A DNA stretch of 64,000 nucleotides from Eubacterium callanderi (GCF_900142645.1 NZ_FRBP01000004.1:280590-344589); one strand, 5' to 3'. Numbered from the stretch's first letter, positions 43,547 to 54,437 are shown. Translations and numbers: made by a program. The notes: a model not told the origin generated them from the sequence alone.

Positions 43547-45508
43547 ATGAAACCATTTAAAGTAGTGTCCGACTATGAACCAAAGGGCGACCAGGAAAAG
43601 GCCATCCGGGAACTGGCCGACGGCATTGATAAAGGGATGAAATTTCAGACCCTTTTGGGCGTCACCGGTTCTGGTAAAACCTATACCATGGCCAAGGTGA
43701 TCGAAGCTGTCCAGAAGCCGACGCTGATCATCGCCCACAATAAAACGCTGGCGGCCCAGCTCGCCAACGAGTTCCGGAGCTTTTTTCCGGAAAATGCAGT
43801 GGAATATTTTGTATCTTATTATGATTATTACCAGCCGGAGGCCTACGTGCCGCATTCCGACCTTTATATTGAAAAGGACTCCTCCATCAATGATGAGATT
43901 GATAAAATGCGCCACTCGGCCACAGCGGCGCTTTTTGAACGCCGGGACGTAATTGTGGTGGCCAGTGTATCGTGTATCTACGGACTTGGGAGTCCTATTG
44001 ATTACGAAAATCTGGTACTTTCTCTGCGTCCGGGCATGGAAAAGGACCGCGACGCGGTTATCCGGAAGCTGGTGGATATCCAGTATACCCGCAACGATAT
44101 TGCCTTCGAGCGTAATAATTTCAGGGTAAGGGGCGATATTCTGGAGATTTATCCGGCGGCATCCTCAGGGAAGGCCGTTCGGCTGGAGTTTTTCGGCGAT
44201 GAAATCGACCGGATTACCGAGATCGACACCATTACAGGCGAGATCACCGGTGAGCTCAGCCATGTTTCCATTTTTCCAGCCTCACACTATACCACCACGC
44301 CCGAAAAGCTGGATGTGGCCATCAAAGGTATCCGTGACGAGTTGGCAGACCGGTATGATTATTTTACCGGGCATAATCAGCTGGTGGAGGCGCAGCGCAT
44401 TCTGCAGCGGACCAACTATGACCTGGAAATGCTCAAGGAGATGGGCTACTGCAACGGCATCGAGAACTATACACGCTACATTAACGGCTCGCCTCCAGGA
44501 GCGCCGCCCTATACGCTGATCGACTATTTCCCAAAGGACTTTTTAATCTTCGCGGATGAGTCCCATGTGTCCATTCCGCAGATTGGCGGCATGTCCTCAG
44601 GCGACAGGGCCAGAAAACAAAATCTGGTGGATTATGGCTTCAGGCTCCCGTCTGCCTATGATAACCGCCCGCTCAACTTTGAGGAGTTTGAAGGGAAAAT
44701 CAATCAGATTGTTTTTACCTCGGCCACACCGAGCAAGTATGAAAAAGAACACAGCGAACAGACCGTCGAACAGATCATCCGCCCCACCGGCCTCATCGAC
44801 CCTGAAATCTTTGTGCGGCCCATCAAGGGACAGATCGACGATTTGATGAGTGAGATCAATGAGACGGTATCCAAGGGAAACCGGGTGCTGGTGACCACAC
44901 TCACCAAAAAAATGGCGGAGGATCTGACCCAGTATTTCAAGGAAAACGGCATTCGGGTCAACTACCTGCACTCCGACATTGACACCATCGAGCGGACAAA
45001 AATCCTCAAGGAGCTGCGCATGGGCGAGTTTGACGTTTTGGTCGGTATTAACCTTTTAAGAGAAGGGCTGGACCTGCCAGAGGTTGGACTGGTCGCGATC
45101 CTGGATGCGGACAAGGAAGGCTATCTGCGATCAGAAACCTCACTCATCCAGACCATCGGCCGCGCGGCCAGAAATGTGGAGGGCAAGGTGCTTATGTACG
45201 CGGACAGAATTACCAGGTCCATGGATTATGCCATCACCGAAACCAACCGCCGGCGGAAAATCCAGAGTGAATTCAACGAGGCCCACGGTATTATTCCGCA
45301 GTCTGTCCACAAAGAAATCCACGATTCCCTCGAGGTGACAAAGGTCGCTGAGGATCAGGCTTCCTATGTGGTGGAAGACGAGGTGATGGATGTGGAAGCT
45401 GAAATCATGAACCTCGAAGCAGAAATGCTGACCGCTGCGGAAAATCTTGAGTTTGAAAAGGCCGCTGCGCTGCGTGACCGGATTAAAGAACTGAAAGGAA
45501 ATAAATGA
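43547..45508 (+). CDS. uvrB: UvrABC excinuclease subunit B
   Basis: Damage-verifying helicase of nucleotide excision repair. The 653-residue protein has Walker [13 protein letters not shown], the beta-hairpin region [10 protein letters not shown], the helicase motif [13 protein letters not shown], motif [11 protein letters not shown], and a C-terminal UVR motif (about 615-650) for UvrC contact. The stop overlaps the uvrA start by four bases. Confidence 0.98.
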   Translation: MKPFKVVSDYEPKGDQEKAIRELADGIDKGMKFQTLLGVTGSGKTYTMAKVIEAVQKPTLIIAHNKTLAAQLANEFRSFFPENAVEYFVSYYDYYQPEAYVPHSDLYIEKDSSINDEIDKMRHSATAALFERRDVIVVASVSCIYGLGSPIDYENLVLSLRPGMEKDRDAVIRKLVDIQYTRNDIAFERNNFRVRGDILEIYPAASSGKAVRLEFFGDEIDRITEIDTITGEITGELSHVSIFPASHYTTTPEKLDVAIKGIRDELADRYDYFTGHNQLVEAQRILQRTNYDLEMLKEMGYCNGIENYTRYINGSPPGAPPYTLIDYFPKDFLIFADESHVSIPQIGGMSSGDRARKQNLVDYGFRLPSAYDNRPLNFEEFEGKINQIVFTSATPSKYEKEHSEQTVEQIIRPTGLIDPEIFVRPIKGQIDDLMSEINETVSKGNRVLVTTLTKKMAEDLTQYFKENGIRVNYLHSDIDTIERTKILKELRMGEFDVLVGINLLREGLDLPEVGLVAILDADKEGYLRSETSLIQTIGRAARNVEGKVLMYADRITRSMDYAITETNRRRKIQSEFNEAHGIIPQSVHKEIHDSLEVTKVAEDQASYVVEDEVMDVEAEIMNLEAEMLTAAENLEFEKAAALRDRIKELKGNK

Positions 45509-48330
45509 AATACATAGACGTCAAGGGTGCCAAGGAGCACAACCTTAAAAATATTAATGTGAAGATACCGAGAGACCAGCTGGTGGTGCTGACCGGTCTC
45601 AGCGGATCGGGAAAATCCTCGCTGGCTTTTGATACCATTTACGCCGAAGGGCAGAGACGCTACGTCGAGTCCCTTTCTGCTTACGCGAGGCAGTTTTTAG
45701 GCCAGACACAGAAGCCCAATGTGGAGAGCATTGACGGCCTGTCACCGGCCATTTCCATTGACCAGAAAACCACCAACCGGAACCCCCGTTCGACTGTTGG
45801 GACAGTGACGGAAATATATGACTATTTCCGTCTGCTTTATGCCCGTATTGGCATTCCCCACTGCCCAAAATGCGGCAAGGTTATTGAGTCGCAGAGTGTG
45901 GACCAGATTGTGGACACCGTTCAGGCTCTGGAGCCCGGCACCCGGTTTCAGATTCTGGCGCCGGTGGTGCGCGGTGAGAAGGGGCAGCATAAAAAGCTGC
46001 TGGACCATTTGAAAAAGGAGGGCTATGTCCGTCTGATCGTAGACGGCGAGTCCAGAGAAACCAGTGAAGACATCGAGCTGGAAAAAAATAAAAAGCACAG
46101 CATTGAGGTGGTGGTTGACCGCCTTAAGAGCAAGGAAAACATGACCAAACGCCTGACCGACTCCATCGAGACAGCCCTGCATCTGGCAAACGGCCTGGTG
46201 ATCTGTGATGTGATCGGCGGCGAACAGCAGCTTTTCAGCGAAAAGCTGTCCTGTCCAGACTGCGGCATTGCCATGGATACGCTGGAGCCCCGGACATTTT
46301 CCTTCAACAACCCCTTTGGGATGTGTTCCGAGTGCCACGGACTCGGTTTCCACAAGGAAATTGACCCGGACTTGCTGATTCCAGACAAAAGCCTGTCCAT
46401 TGAACAGGGGGCCATCAAGTTTTTCGGGCTGAAAAATGACTCGAAAATCATGGTCAATCTCATACGCGCCATTGCGAAAAAATACAATTTTACCCTGGAC
46501 CAGCCCCTGACAGAAGCGCCGGACGCTTTTCTTCAGGAGCTTTTGTACGGCTCGGATGAAATTCTGGAAATCGAGTATGAGGGCAAGTTTTCGGGCACCT
46601 ATACCACGACCTTTGAAGGCCTTGTCAACAATATGGAGCGCCGTTATCAGGAAACCCACTCCGAGGGTATGCGCAGCCTTATCGATAAATATATGTCTGA
46701 GATTCCCTGTCCAAAGTGTAAAGGGAAGCGCCTGAACCCCACAAGCCTTGCGGTAACGGTACAGGATAAAAATATTATTGACCTTACGGATATGTCGGTC
46801 AAAGAGCTTTTGGGCTTCTTTTCAAAGATGCATCTCACAGAGACAGAACAGATGATAGGCGAACAGATTTTTATTGAGATCAACGCGCGCCTGAAATTCC
46901 TCCAGGACGTTGGTCTGGAATACTTGACCCTTTCCCGTGCTGCAGGCACCCTTTCCGGCGGCGAATCCCAGCGTATCCGCCTGGCCACCCAGATCGGTTC
47001 CGGACTTGTGGGGGTGCTCTATGTACTGGACGAACCCAGTATCGGGCTGCATCAGCGGGATAACCAGAAGCTGCTGAAAACCCTGCGCCGCCTCACCGAT
47101 CTCGGCAATACCCTGGTGGTGGTGGAGCATGATGATGAGACCATGGAGGAAGCCGACTGGATTGTGGATATTGGCCCCGGAGCGGGCGTTCATGGCGGCG
47201 AGATCATTGCCGAGGGAACCGTTGAGGATATCAAGAAGGTGCCTGAGTCGATTACCGGCCAGTATCTGAGCGGCAAAAAGCAGATTGAGGTGCCAAAGGA
47301 GCGCCGGGACGGTAAAGGCACGGCCATCACCATTAAGGGCGCGTCTCAGAACAATCTGAAGAACATTGACGTTTCCTTCCCGCTGGGCAAATTTATCTGT
47401 GTCACCGGTGTTTCCGGCTCAGGAAAGAGCACCCTGGTCAATGAAATTTTGTATAAGGGCGCTTCCCAGAAGCTGTACCGCAGCTTTAAGAAGCCTGGAA
47501 AATACAAAAGCATCGAGGGATTGGATGAGATTGATAAGGTCATCGCCATTGACCAGTCCCCCATCGGGCGTACCCCAAGATCCAATCCAGCGACCTATAC
47601 CGGTGTGTTTGACATGATCCGTGACCTTTTTGCCAAGACACCTGAGGCCAAGGCCAGGGGCTATAAAAAGGGACGCTTCAGCTTTAATGTCAAGGGCGGC
47701 CGCTGTGAAAAATGCAGCGGTGACGGAATACTCAAAATCGAGATGCATTTTCTGCCTGATGTCTATGTACCCTGCGAGGTGTGCCACGGACAGCGGTATA
47801 ACCGCGAGACGCTGGAGGTTAAGTATAAAGGGAAAAACATCGCGGATGTGCTGGATATGACGGTTGAGGAATCCCTGAAATTTTTCGAGCATCTGCCCAA
47901 TATCCGCAATAAAATGCAGACCCTCTATGACGTGGGGCTTGGCTATGTGAAGCTGGGACAGCCGTCTACACAGCTTTCCGGCGGGGAAGCGCAGCGCATC
48001 AAGCTTGCCACAGAGCTCTCAAAGCGCAACACGGGCCGCACCCTTTATATTCTGGACGAACCGACCACGGGGCTTCATATGGCGGATGTCGCAAGGCTGA
48101 TCGACGTACTGCAGCGCCTGGCCGATACCGGCAGTACAGTGGTGGTGATCGAGCATCAGCTGGACATGATAAAGGTCGCCGACCATATTATCGACCTGGG
48201 GCCAGAGGGCGGCGACGGCGGCGGAACGATTGTATGCACAGGGACCCCGGAGGAAGTCGCCAAAGTGAAGGAATCCTATACAGGGCAGTACCTGGCTAAG
48301 ATTTTGAATAAAACCTATGACAGGTCGTGA
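45505..48330 (+). CDS. uvrA: UvrABC excinuclease subunit A
   Basis: Damage-recognition ATPase, 941 residues, with two ABC modules. The first Walker A is [20 protein letters not shown] (residue about 30); the second is [15 protein letters not shown] (about 635). Zinc modules appear as [13 protein letters not shown]...CSECHG and CEKCSGDG...CEVCHG. Signature motifs LSGGESQRI and LSGGEAQRI are present. Coupled to uvrB by an ATGA overlap. Confidence 0.98.
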   Translation: MKYIDVKGAKEHNLKNINVKIPRDQLVVLTGLSGSGKSSLAFDTIYAEGQRRYVESLSAYARQFLGQTQKPNVESIDGLSPAISIDQKTTNRNPRSTVGTVTEIYDYFRLLYARIGIPHCPKCGKVIESQSVDQIVDTVQALEPGTRFQILAPVVRGEKGQHKKLLDHLKKEGYVRLIVDGESRETSEDIELEKNKKHSIEVVVDRLKSKENMTKRLTDSIETALHLANGLVICDVIGGEQQLFSEKLSCPDCGIAMDTLEPRTFSFNNPFGMCSECHGLGFHKEIDPDLLIPDKSLSIEQGAIKFFGLKNDSKIMVNLIRAIAKKYNFTLDQPLTEAPDAFLQELLYGSDEILEIEYEGKFSGTYTTTFEGLVNNMERRYQETHSEGMRSLIDKYMSEIPCPKCKGKRLNPTSLAVTVQDKNIIDLTDMSVKELLGFFSKMHLTETEQMIGEQIFIEINARLKFLQDVGLEYLTLSRAAGTLSGGESQRIRLATQIGSGLVGVLYVLDEPSIGLHQRDNQKLLKTLRRLTDLGNTLVVVEHDDETMEEADWIVDIGPGAGVHGGEIIAEGTVEDIKKVPESITGQYLSGKKQIEVPKERRDGKGTAITIKGASQNNLKNIDVSFPLGKFICVTGVSGSGKSTLVNEILYKGASQKLYRSFKKPGKYKSIEGLDEIDKVIAIDQSPIGRTPRSNPATYTGVFDMIRDLFAKTPEAKARGYKKGRFSFNVKGGRCEKCSGDGILKIEMHFLPDVYVPCEVCHGQRYNRETLEVKYKGKNIADVLDMTVEESLKFFEHLPNIRNKMQTLYDVGLGYVKLGQPSTQLSGGEAQRIKLATELSKRNTGRTLYILDEPTTGLHMADVARLIDVLQRLADTGSTVVVIEHQLDMIKVADHIIDLGPEGGDGGGTIVCTGTPEEVAKVKESYTGQYLAKILNKTYDRS

Positions 48331-48373
48331 CATCAGTATCGAGATGCCCCACGCCTGAAACAGACAATAAAAT

Positions 48374-48421
48374 AAGCGCATGTGGTCTCTGAGCAGCCGT
48401 TCAGAGCCCCTGCGCTTTTTT
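48374..48421 (+). terminator. Terminator after uvrA
   Basis: AAGCGCA (48374-48380) and TGCGCTT (48411-48417), with an inner CTCTGA/TCAGAG stem, then a T-run. Confidence 0.88.
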
Positions 48422-48451
48422 GATATTATACGCCGAAAGGAGGCGATGTGT

Positions 48452-49318
48452 ATGGGAGAAAAAAAGAATACCAAACAGGATAAAACGCAGAACTGTCAGC
48501 CCGATGACCTCATCGTGCTGACTGAGAGAATTATGAAAGCGCATGGTAAGCGGGATCTGGAGTTTGTGATGCGGCATATGGATGAGCATGTGCTGTGGAT
48601 CGGGGCCCTGCAGAACCAGTATATCCATGGGAAAAAAGCAATGCGCGCGGTACTTGAGCGTGAACAGGATGTGCCCATCTGTTCAGAAGGGGTGGACTGT
48701 GAGGTTACCTACAGAACAACGGATACCGTCATTGTGACCGGCCGCCTGAATGCCTATACAGACCCGAAGACAGGCTATGTCCTTAAGCAAAACCAGCGGC
48801 TTACCTTCGTCTATCAAAAGCAGTCCGGGGGCTGGCGTGTGGTACACCTGCATGTTTCCAACGAATGGGATGTGCTTCAGGAAGGGGAGGTGTTCCCCTA
48901 TGCCTGTGGCCGGGAAACTTACCGCTACATGCAAAAACAAATTGATGCAAAACAGCGGGATTCCCAAAAGCTTGAGGTGCATATCCGTAAGCGGCCATAT
49001 ATTCTGGAAACCCACAGTATTCTTTTCATCGAGGCCTTTAAGCACCACTGCATGATCTGCCGCGTGAGCGACCGAATTCAGGTCGATGAATCGATCACTG
49101 CCCTGGCAGAACGGCTTCCGAATGCGTTTTTAAGGGTCCACCGCAGCTTTATCATTAACCTGAACTATGTGGACCACCTGGCATACAGCTCTGTTTTTCT
49201 GTGTGATGGAATTGATATTCCAATTCCCAAGCAGCACTATCGGGAGACTAAAACACACATTATGGACAGGCTTTCCCAGCTGGGGATTACGGTGAAGGAA
49301 AATCCGGCATCCCGGTAA
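48452..49318 (+). CDS. LytTR DNA-binding regulator with N-terminal SnoaL/NTF2-like domain
   Basis: A 289-residue protein. Residues about 15-145 look like a SnoaL/NTF2-like fold (IMKAHGKRDLEFVMRHMDEH, RLTFVYQKQSGGWRVVHLHVS), which could bind a small ligand. Residues about 175-280 form a LytTR domain (ILFIEAFKHHCMI, LPNAFLRVHRSFIINLNYV, IPIPKQHYRETK). There is no receiver domain or membrane segment, so input is probably a cytoplasmic ligand. ATG 48452 is chosen because AAAGGAGG lies eight bases upstream; ATG 48446 is too close. It may control the secreted protein gene that follows. Confidence 0.85.
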   Translation: MGEKKNTKQDKTQNCQPDDLIVLTERIMKAHGKRDLEFVMRHMDEHVLWIGALQNQYIHGKKAMRAVLEREQDVPICSEGVDCEVTYRTTDTVIVTGRLNAYTDPKTGYVLKQNQRLTFVYQKQSGGWRVVHLHVSNEWDVLQEGEVFPYACGRETYRYMQKQIDAKQRDSQKLEVHIRKRPYILETHSILFIEAFKHHCMICRVSDRIQVDESITALAERLPNAFLRVHRSFIINLNYVDHLAYSSVFLCDGIDIPIPKQHYRETKTHIMDRLSQLGITVKENPASR

Positions 49319-49339
49319 GTTCAGGCAGCGGGTTTGATA

Positions 49340-49386
49340 GCCTGTGCTACCATTGATGGTGTTTAACCGCCTATTGGTGCACAGGC
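49340..49386 (+). terminator. Large hairpin between the LytTR gene and the secreted-protein gene
   Basis: GCCTGTGC (49340-49347) pairs with GCACAGGC (49379-49386), enclosing ACCATTGATGGT. Seven Ts follow within 13 bases. It may be a terminator, or, as DNA, an inverted-repeat operator. Confidence 0.6.
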
Positions 49387-49388
49387 CA

Positions 49389-49416
49389 TTGATTTTTTTG
49401 GTATATTTTATATAAT
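49389..49416 (+). promoter_or_regulatory. Promoter of the secreted-protein gene
   Basis: TTGATT (49389-49394), 16 bp, TATAAT (49411-49416). AACGTTTTA just downstream (about 49431) loosely resembles a LytTR half-site; only one is seen. Confidence 0.55.
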
Positions 49417-49453
49417 AAGAATTAATTAAACGTTTTAAAGAGGAGGTCCTACC

Positions 49454-51835
49454 ATGAAAAGAACACTTCGACTTAAGAGATGTATGGCTTTTCTGCTCAT
49501 CTTAACTCTGGTACTGGGTGGCAGTCCAGTGGCACTCGCTGGTGAGGCGGTTGACCTGACAAAGCCATCGGGAGCCGAGAATCAGCCAATACAGCTGCAG
49601 GCAGCAGACACGATTGATGGGGTTGCTGACCTTGTCGTCACCAATTTAAAAGAGGCCGTAACCCAGGACGGACTGGAAAGCGCCAAAACCCAAAAAAGTC
49701 TCCATGCCGACGCCCGTTATATCAGCGGAACACTGACGGTCACCGGCATAAAGGATACAGACTGGTACTATCAGACTTTGGCCGGAAGCAAAAACCAGCT
49801 TAACAATCTGCACCTGGGCGGCGCCTTTGACACCGCGACAGTGGTATCGCTGAGCGTTGACCCCAAAACGCCGGCCCAGGCAGACTTTATGCTAAAGCTT
49901 CCAGAGGATGCGGTGATGTCTGAATCGGCAGGAAACCTTACTCTGGAGTCTGCCTGTAATGTGACAGCGACGGATCTGACGGTGAGCGTGCCGGTAGAGA
50001 CGGTGTTTCTGGCCCTTGCCGGAGATGGCATTACTGTCGATGATCCCCAGGCAGACAAACCCTCCTACACAGCCGTTGTCAATATTGATGGCGGAAAGCT
50101 CAGCAAACGGCTGACCCAGGGTGACGTAAGCTTTGACGGCGCCTTTGCGGGCGCTTCGGTCACTTCGGTAACCACCGATGCAGATAAGACCGGATTTACA
50201 GTCAAATTTACAAAGGAGGCCAACACAGATACTTCCAGGGCACGCACTGGGCGCCTGATTCTTCCAGCAGACATCCTGACCTACACAGACGGCGCGGCTC
50301 TTAACCGCGACGTCACGCTGACAATGCCGGACGAGTATGTCCCCAAAACGGTTAACCTCACAGGCGGCGCGAGCGGCGGCCCTGTCGTCAACGGGACAGA
50401 TATAGGCAAGCAGATCGCAAATCAGAGCGTGACGGTGGCGACACAGGTTCTCAATAAGATCAATGATACCGCAGGCTTTGCGGGACTTGGTTTCCTCAAC
50501 ATTATCACAGATCTTATCTGCAAGCTTGACGCTGGTGCGCAAGACAGTGAGCTGGCTAAAATACAGGATCAGATCAGCCAGGTCAGCCGTCAGCTGAATA
50601 ACAGCACCGATGAAATTATTAACGGGCAGCGTCGGAGCGATATTCTCGCGAGGCTTAATGCTTTAAACAGTGTGGCGGGCGATCTGAAAAATGATTTTGA
50701 CGCATGTAATACCTCGGCTAAAACCGCGATCCAGTACATGGCGGGCCAAACCACTGACGGACATTTAGAGGAGATTCGCACAGCCATGAGCCATGTGTAT
50801 TCCAGCCAAAATAATGATAACCGTTATTATGATCATATGATGAATCTGGGCCGCGGCATCACCGGTGAGGGGGCGCTTTTAAAAGATACCGATATTTTTA
50901 CTGCCTTTAAGAGCCTGTCCTCCTATAATTACGACTGGAGCAGCCAGACCCTGGACGGACGCGAGTCCTTTAACGAAGCCATCAAAAACTACTATGCCCA
51001 GGGATACGGTAATCTTCTCACCGCTATGCAGTATGATTATGACAGCAATGAAGCTGAAGCCAAAGCGAAAATCCAGGCCATTTCAGATATGCAGACCCTA
51101 TTGAAGGCGGGCGGGCTGAACCCGGCGGATGTCGAGAGTCTCAACAAGCTCATTGCCCAGTACGGCGGCAATGTGACGGATGCGGACGGCACGCCCAATG
51201 GCGGTGACATTGGTCTGTGCAATATGCGTATGCAGCGGACAAAGCAGAATATGGACAGCCTTACGGCCATGCAGGCAAAGATTAACAGCCTTTACACCAG
51301 TGCTGCCCAGGGATGTAAGGCTGACCGTCAGCTGGATGCGGACGGAAAGGTTTTTAACTATCGTGTGAATAAGACCTACAATAAAACCCTGCAGGGCTTA
51401 AAGGGCAGCAGCTGTTACTACCGCAATAAAAACCACTACACTGCCAGTGACTGTACGCAGACCCAGAAAAACGACCATGCCAGCCGCAGCGATTATGAAA
51501 CCATGATGCAGGCAGCACGTATCAGGAAGTACAGTTCCTTTAAGGATGAACTGACCGCTGCCGGGCTGACACAGGTTAACATGACCGCGGAAAAGACCAC
51601 AAAGGCGCTGAGCGGTCTGGATGCTGCGGGCTTCTATATCGGTAACGGCTCTGTTAAAAAGAGCGGAACCTTGCTTTTTTCACGGCTTAATTTTAAATAC
51701 TGCCTGGCCATTATTGATATGAACGGCAGCTATGACGGTGCCCATGAATGTTACCGCTACGGCAACCTGTGGGGCAAACTCAGCTGGCAGCCCAAGGAAG
51801 AGCGGCCACTGCTGTTTTTACTGGAGGTTAAATAA
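49454..51835 (+). CDS. Large secreted protein of unknown function, tandem beta domains plus helical region
   Basis: A 793-residue protein with a clear signal peptide (basic start, hydrophobic core, cleavage near ALAGE at about residue 30). Residues about 90-180 and 205-298 look like two copies of one beta-rich domain: NLHLGGAFDTATVVSL in the first matches DVSFDGAFAGASVTSV in the second. Residues about 315-390 are helical and partly hydrophobic (AGFAGLGFLNIITDLICKL, then KIQDQISQVSRQLNNSTDEI). The rest is mixed helical with tyrosine- and asparagine-rich stretches and several cysteines. No LPxTG or other wall anchor is seen. I recognise no family. AGGAGGTC precedes the ATG. Confidence 0.8.
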   Translation: MKRTLRLKRCMAFLLILTLVLGGSPVALAGEAVDLTKPSGAENQPIQLQAADTIDGVADLVVTNLKEAVTQDGLESAKTQKSLHADARYISGTLTVTGIKDTDWYYQTLAGSKNQLNNLHLGGAFDTATVVSLSVDPKTPAQADFMLKLPEDAVMSESAGNLTLESACNVTATDLTVSVPVETVFLALAGDGITVDDPQADKPSYTAVVNIDGGKLSKRLTQGDVSFDGAFAGASVTSVTTDADKTGFTVKFTKEANTDTSRARTGRLILPADILTYTDGAALNRDVTLTMPDEYVPKTVNLTGGASGGPVVNGTDIGKQIANQSVTVATQVLNKINDTAGFAGLGFLNIITDLICKLDAGAQDSELAKIQDQISQVSRQLNNSTDEIINGQRRSDILARLNALNSVAGDLKNDFDACNTSAKTAIQYMAGQTTDGHLEEIRTAMSHVYSSQNNDNRYYDHMMNLGRGITGEGALLKDTDIFTAFKSLSSYNYDWSSQTLDGRESFNEAIKNYYAQGYGNLLTAMQYDYDSNEAEAKAKIQAISDMQTLLKAGGLNPADVESLNKLIAQYGGNVTDADGTPNGGDIGLCNMRMQRTKQNMDSLTAMQAKINSLYTSAAQGCKADRQLDADGKVFNYRVNKTYNKTLQGLKGSSCYYRNKNHYTASDCTQTQKNDHASRSDYETMMQAARIRKYSSFKDELTAAGLTQVNMTAEKTTKALSGLDAAGFYIGNGSVKKSGTLLFSRLNFKYCLAIIDMNGSYDGAHECYRYGNLWGKLSWQPKEERPLLFLLEVK

Positions 51836-51905
51836 GCGCAGCCGATCACAAGCTAAGTTTTTACATAAAAAATGCTAAATATTACCAATCTTTTCACGAA
51901 ATGCG

Positions 51906-51934
51906 TTGACAGGTACTGTCTAATTAAGTATAAT
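51906..51934 (+). promoter_or_regulatory. Consensus promoter of feoA
   Basis: TTGACA (51906-51911), 17 bp, TATAAT (51929-51934): a perfect sigma-A-type promoter. No clear Fur or DtxR site is seen. Confidence 0.85.
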
Positions 51935-51974
51935 AAAGCTAACAAAAGAGTTTAACAGACAGTGGGTGATAAAG

Positions 51975-52199
51975 ATGAAAACAACATTGAAGGATTTAAG
52001 ACCTGGTGAATCAGGTGTGGTTGATACAATTTCAGTGGAAGGCCTTATGCGCCGTAAGCTCATGGATATGGGCGTAACCCCTGGTGTCGAGGTAATGGTC
52101 GATAAGGTAGCGCCTTTTGGAGATCCGATCGAAATTCACCTTAGAGGCTACGCGTTAAGCCTGAGAAAAAACGATGCTGAAAATATATTAATCGCCTAA
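51975..52199 (+). CDS. feoA: Ferrous-iron transport protein FeoA
   Basis: A 74-residue SH3-like cytoplasmic protein that assists FeoB. Family features seen are LRPGESGVVDTI, LMRRKLMDMGVTPGVEVMV, PIEIHLRGYALSLRKNDAENI. ATG 51975 is favoured; a GTG three codons earlier is possible. A hairpin separates it from feoB. Confidence 0.93.
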   Translation: MKTTLKDLRPGESGVVDTISVEGLMRRKLMDMGVTPGVEVMVDKVAPFGDPIEIHLRGYALSLRKNDAENILIA

Positions 52200-52231
52200 T
52201 TGTTTAAGATTTTGAATAAATATTAAATCAC

Positions 52232-52262
52232 AAAAACCGCCTTTTTCGAGGTGGTTTTTCTC
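52232..52262 (+). terminator. Hairpin between feoA and feoB
   Basis: AAAAACCGCCT (52232-52242) and AGGTGGTTTTT (52249-52259), 11 bp with one G-T pair, ending in a T-run. It may be a partial terminator that sets a FeoA excess over FeoB. Confidence 0.75.
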
Positions 52263-52313
52263 TTGTAAGGACAAGTTAGTTTTATGTGACATCCTAAAAC
52301 CGAGGAGTATTTT

Positions 52314-54344
52314 ATGAATTATCGCGTTGCACTGGTGGGAAATCCGAACTCTGGAAAGACCACCCTGTTTAACAGCCTGACTGGAAGCAATCTGTATGTG
52401 GGGAACTGGCCGGGCGTCACCATTGAAAAAAAGGAAGGGGATCTGCGGGATACCGCGAGCAAAATTACGCTGGTGGACCTTCCCGGCATTTATTCGCTGG
52501 CGCCCTATTCGATGGATGAAATTGTATCGAGGGATTTTTTGCTGAGTGAACCGCCGGATTTGATCATCAATATTTTAGATGCGTCAAACATTGAGCGGAA
52601 CCTCTATCTGACCACCCAGCTGATGGAATTGAAGATTCCCATCATCGGCGTGCTGAACATGATGGATATTGTTGAGAAAAAGGGATTGAAGCTGGACCTC
52701 CAATCCCTGAAAAAGGGCTTTGGGTTCCCATTTATGGAGATATCCGCCCAAAAGGGAATCGGTATTGAGGCATTGATCAAGGCAGTCGAGGAAAAGCTGG
52801 AGGATGACCGGAAATCCGGGAAAGCACCGGAATTCAATCCGGTTTTTCCAGATAATATCGAAAAGGTCATCATTGATTTCGACAACCTGGTGCAGCGGTC
52901 TTACCCGGATATTCTGCCCGGCTATCCCAAAATTTTCAGAAGCATCAAGCTCATTGAAAAGGACGATGAAATTCTGAAAAAGGTGGCGAACTGCTTTGGA
53001 CTGGATCAGGATATTTATGACGCCCGGGAAAAGATCCGAGAGATCAGCGGGCAGGATGTGGACAGCACCATTGCGGATTACCGCTACCGCTTTATCACAG
53101 ATCAGGTAACTAGGGCTACGAAAAAGATCGGTAAAACCCATCTGGCCTTTGAGGACAGGCTGGATAAGGTACTCATGAACCGCTACGCGGCCCTGCCTAT
53201 TTTCTTTATCTTTATGTTTATCATTTATTTTGTGTCCATCAACGTGGTGGGGGATGGAACAACAGGCCTTATCGAGGGTTTTATCAGCGAAATGCTGATT
53301 CCCGGCGTGACGGGCTTAATGGAAGGGCTAAACGTGGCTCCGTGGCTCATTGCTCTGGTGACAGAGGGTGCGATCACCGGTGTGGGGGCGGTTTTGACCT
53401 TTATCCCACAGATTACCGTGCTGTTCATCTTTATCTCCGTGCTGGAGGACAGCGGCTACATGGCGCGGGTGGCCTTTATGATGGACCGCGTATTCCGAAA
53501 ATTCGGCCTTTCGGGAAAATCCTTTATCCCGATGGTCGTGGGGCTTGGGTGCTCGGTTCCTGGAATTATGGCAACCCGTACGCTGGAAAACGAACGGGAG
53601 CGGAAGCTGACCATTATCCTGACTCCCTTTATCTCCTGTGGCGCCAAGATGCCGATCTATGTGCTTATGGCGTCAGCCTTTTTCTCAAAGGCCCAGTCCG
53701 TCATGGTCTTTTCCTTATATATCGTAAGCCTGCTGGTGGTTTTTGTGTCAGGCGTGATTTTGTCCAAGACGGTATTTAAAGGACAGGATTCCGGCTATCT
53801 GCTGGAGCTGCCGCCCTACCGCCTGCCGGTTCTTAAAAACACGGTTACCCAGGTATGGCAGCGTGTGAAGGAGTTTATTGTACGTGCCGGCACCATTATT
53901 TTTGCGGCCTCGGTTGTGCTTTGGTTTCTCCAAAACTTTGGTACGGACTTCCAGATGACGGCCAATGCCGATGAAAGCATTCTGGCGGCCTTCGGAAAAT
54001 TCATCGCCCCGGTTTTTGCCCCGCTGGGCTTTGGCAACTGGGTGGCCAGCGTTTCGGTATTGTCGGGTATCGCGGCCAAGGAAATGATCATCAGCACCAT
54101 GAGTGTCTTGACCAGTACCTTTGACGGCGGCTTTACCATGGCGCTCGGACAGATTTTTACCCCGCTTTCGGCTTACAGCTTCATCCTGTTTGTGCTCCTG
54201 GCATCGCCCTGTACGGCAGCGCTGGCGACCATGAAAAAAGAGCTGGGAAGCTGGAAAACTTTTGGCTTTGCCATTTTGTACCAAACGGGTACTGCCTATC
54301 TGATCTCCATGCTGGTCTACCAGATTGGAAGCTTGTTTATTTGA
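52314..54344 (+). CDS. feoB: Ferrous-iron transporter FeoB
   Basis: A 676-residue iron(II) transporter of the inner membrane. The N-terminal GTPase domain has G1 GNPNSGKTTLFN, G3 DLPGIYSL and G4 NMMD, followed by a helical GDI-like domain (about 165-270). The C-terminal two-thirds holds the membrane domain with Gate motifs (GLGCSVPGIMATRTL and TPFISCGAKMPIYV). CGAKMPIY contains the cysteine typical of the permeation path. A GAGGAG site lies upstream. Confidence 0.96.
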   Translation: MNYRVALVGNPNSGKTTLFNSLTGSNLYVGNWPGVTIEKKEGDLRDTASKITLVDLPGIYSLAPYSMDEIVSRDFLLSEPPDLIINILDASNIERNLYLTTQLMELKIPIIGVLNMMDIVEKKGLKLDLQSLKKGFGFPFMEISAQKGIGIEALIKAVEEKLEDDRKSGKAPEFNPVFPDNIEKVIIDFDNLVQRSYPDILPGYPKIFRSIKLIEKDDEILKKVANCFGLDQDIYDAREKIREISGQDVDSTIADYRYRFITDQVTRATKKIGKTHLAFEDRLDKVLMNRYAALPIFFIFMFIIYFVSINVVGDGTTGLIEGFISEMLIPGVTGLMEGLNVAPWLIALVTEGAITGVGAVLTFIPQITVLFIFISVLEDSGYMARVAFMMDRVFRKFGLSGKSFIPMVVGLGCSVPGIMATRTLENERERKLTIILTPFISCGAKMPIYVLMASAFFSKAQSVMVFSLYIVSLLVVFVSGVILSKTVFKGQDSGYLLELPPYRLPVLKNTVTQVWQRVKEFIVRAGTIIFAASVVLWFLQNFGTDFQMTANADESILAAFGKFIAPVFAPLGFGNWVASVSVLSGIAAKEMIISTMSVLTSTFDGGFTMALGQIFTPLSAYSFILFVLLASPCTAALATMKKELGSWKTFGFAILYQTGTAYLISMLVYQIGSLFI

Positions 54345-54351
54345 TTTATCT

Positions 54352-54372
54352 GCGGCCTCAGGCCGCTTTTTT
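54352..54372 (+). terminator. feoB terminator
   Basis: GCGGCC-TCA-GGCCGC (54352-54366) followed by six Ts. A near copy of the hairpin occurs at 55264-55278. Confidence 0.9.
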
Positions 54373-54437
54373 GTTACCACTTTAGCATCTTTGGGTAGAT
54401 ATAATCCTATACAAATGAAAGCAAAATGGAGGAAACC

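Noticed and set aside
45742..46659. Long minus-strand open frame opposite uvrA, and similar long antisense frames opposite nadB, feoB and leuS
   Set aside because: They are shadows of strongly conserved plus-strand genes, lack ribosome sites and have no recognisable family.
51836..51974. Fur or DtxR box at the feoA promoter
   Set aside because: No convincing 19-base palindrome of either type is visible around the consensus promoter.
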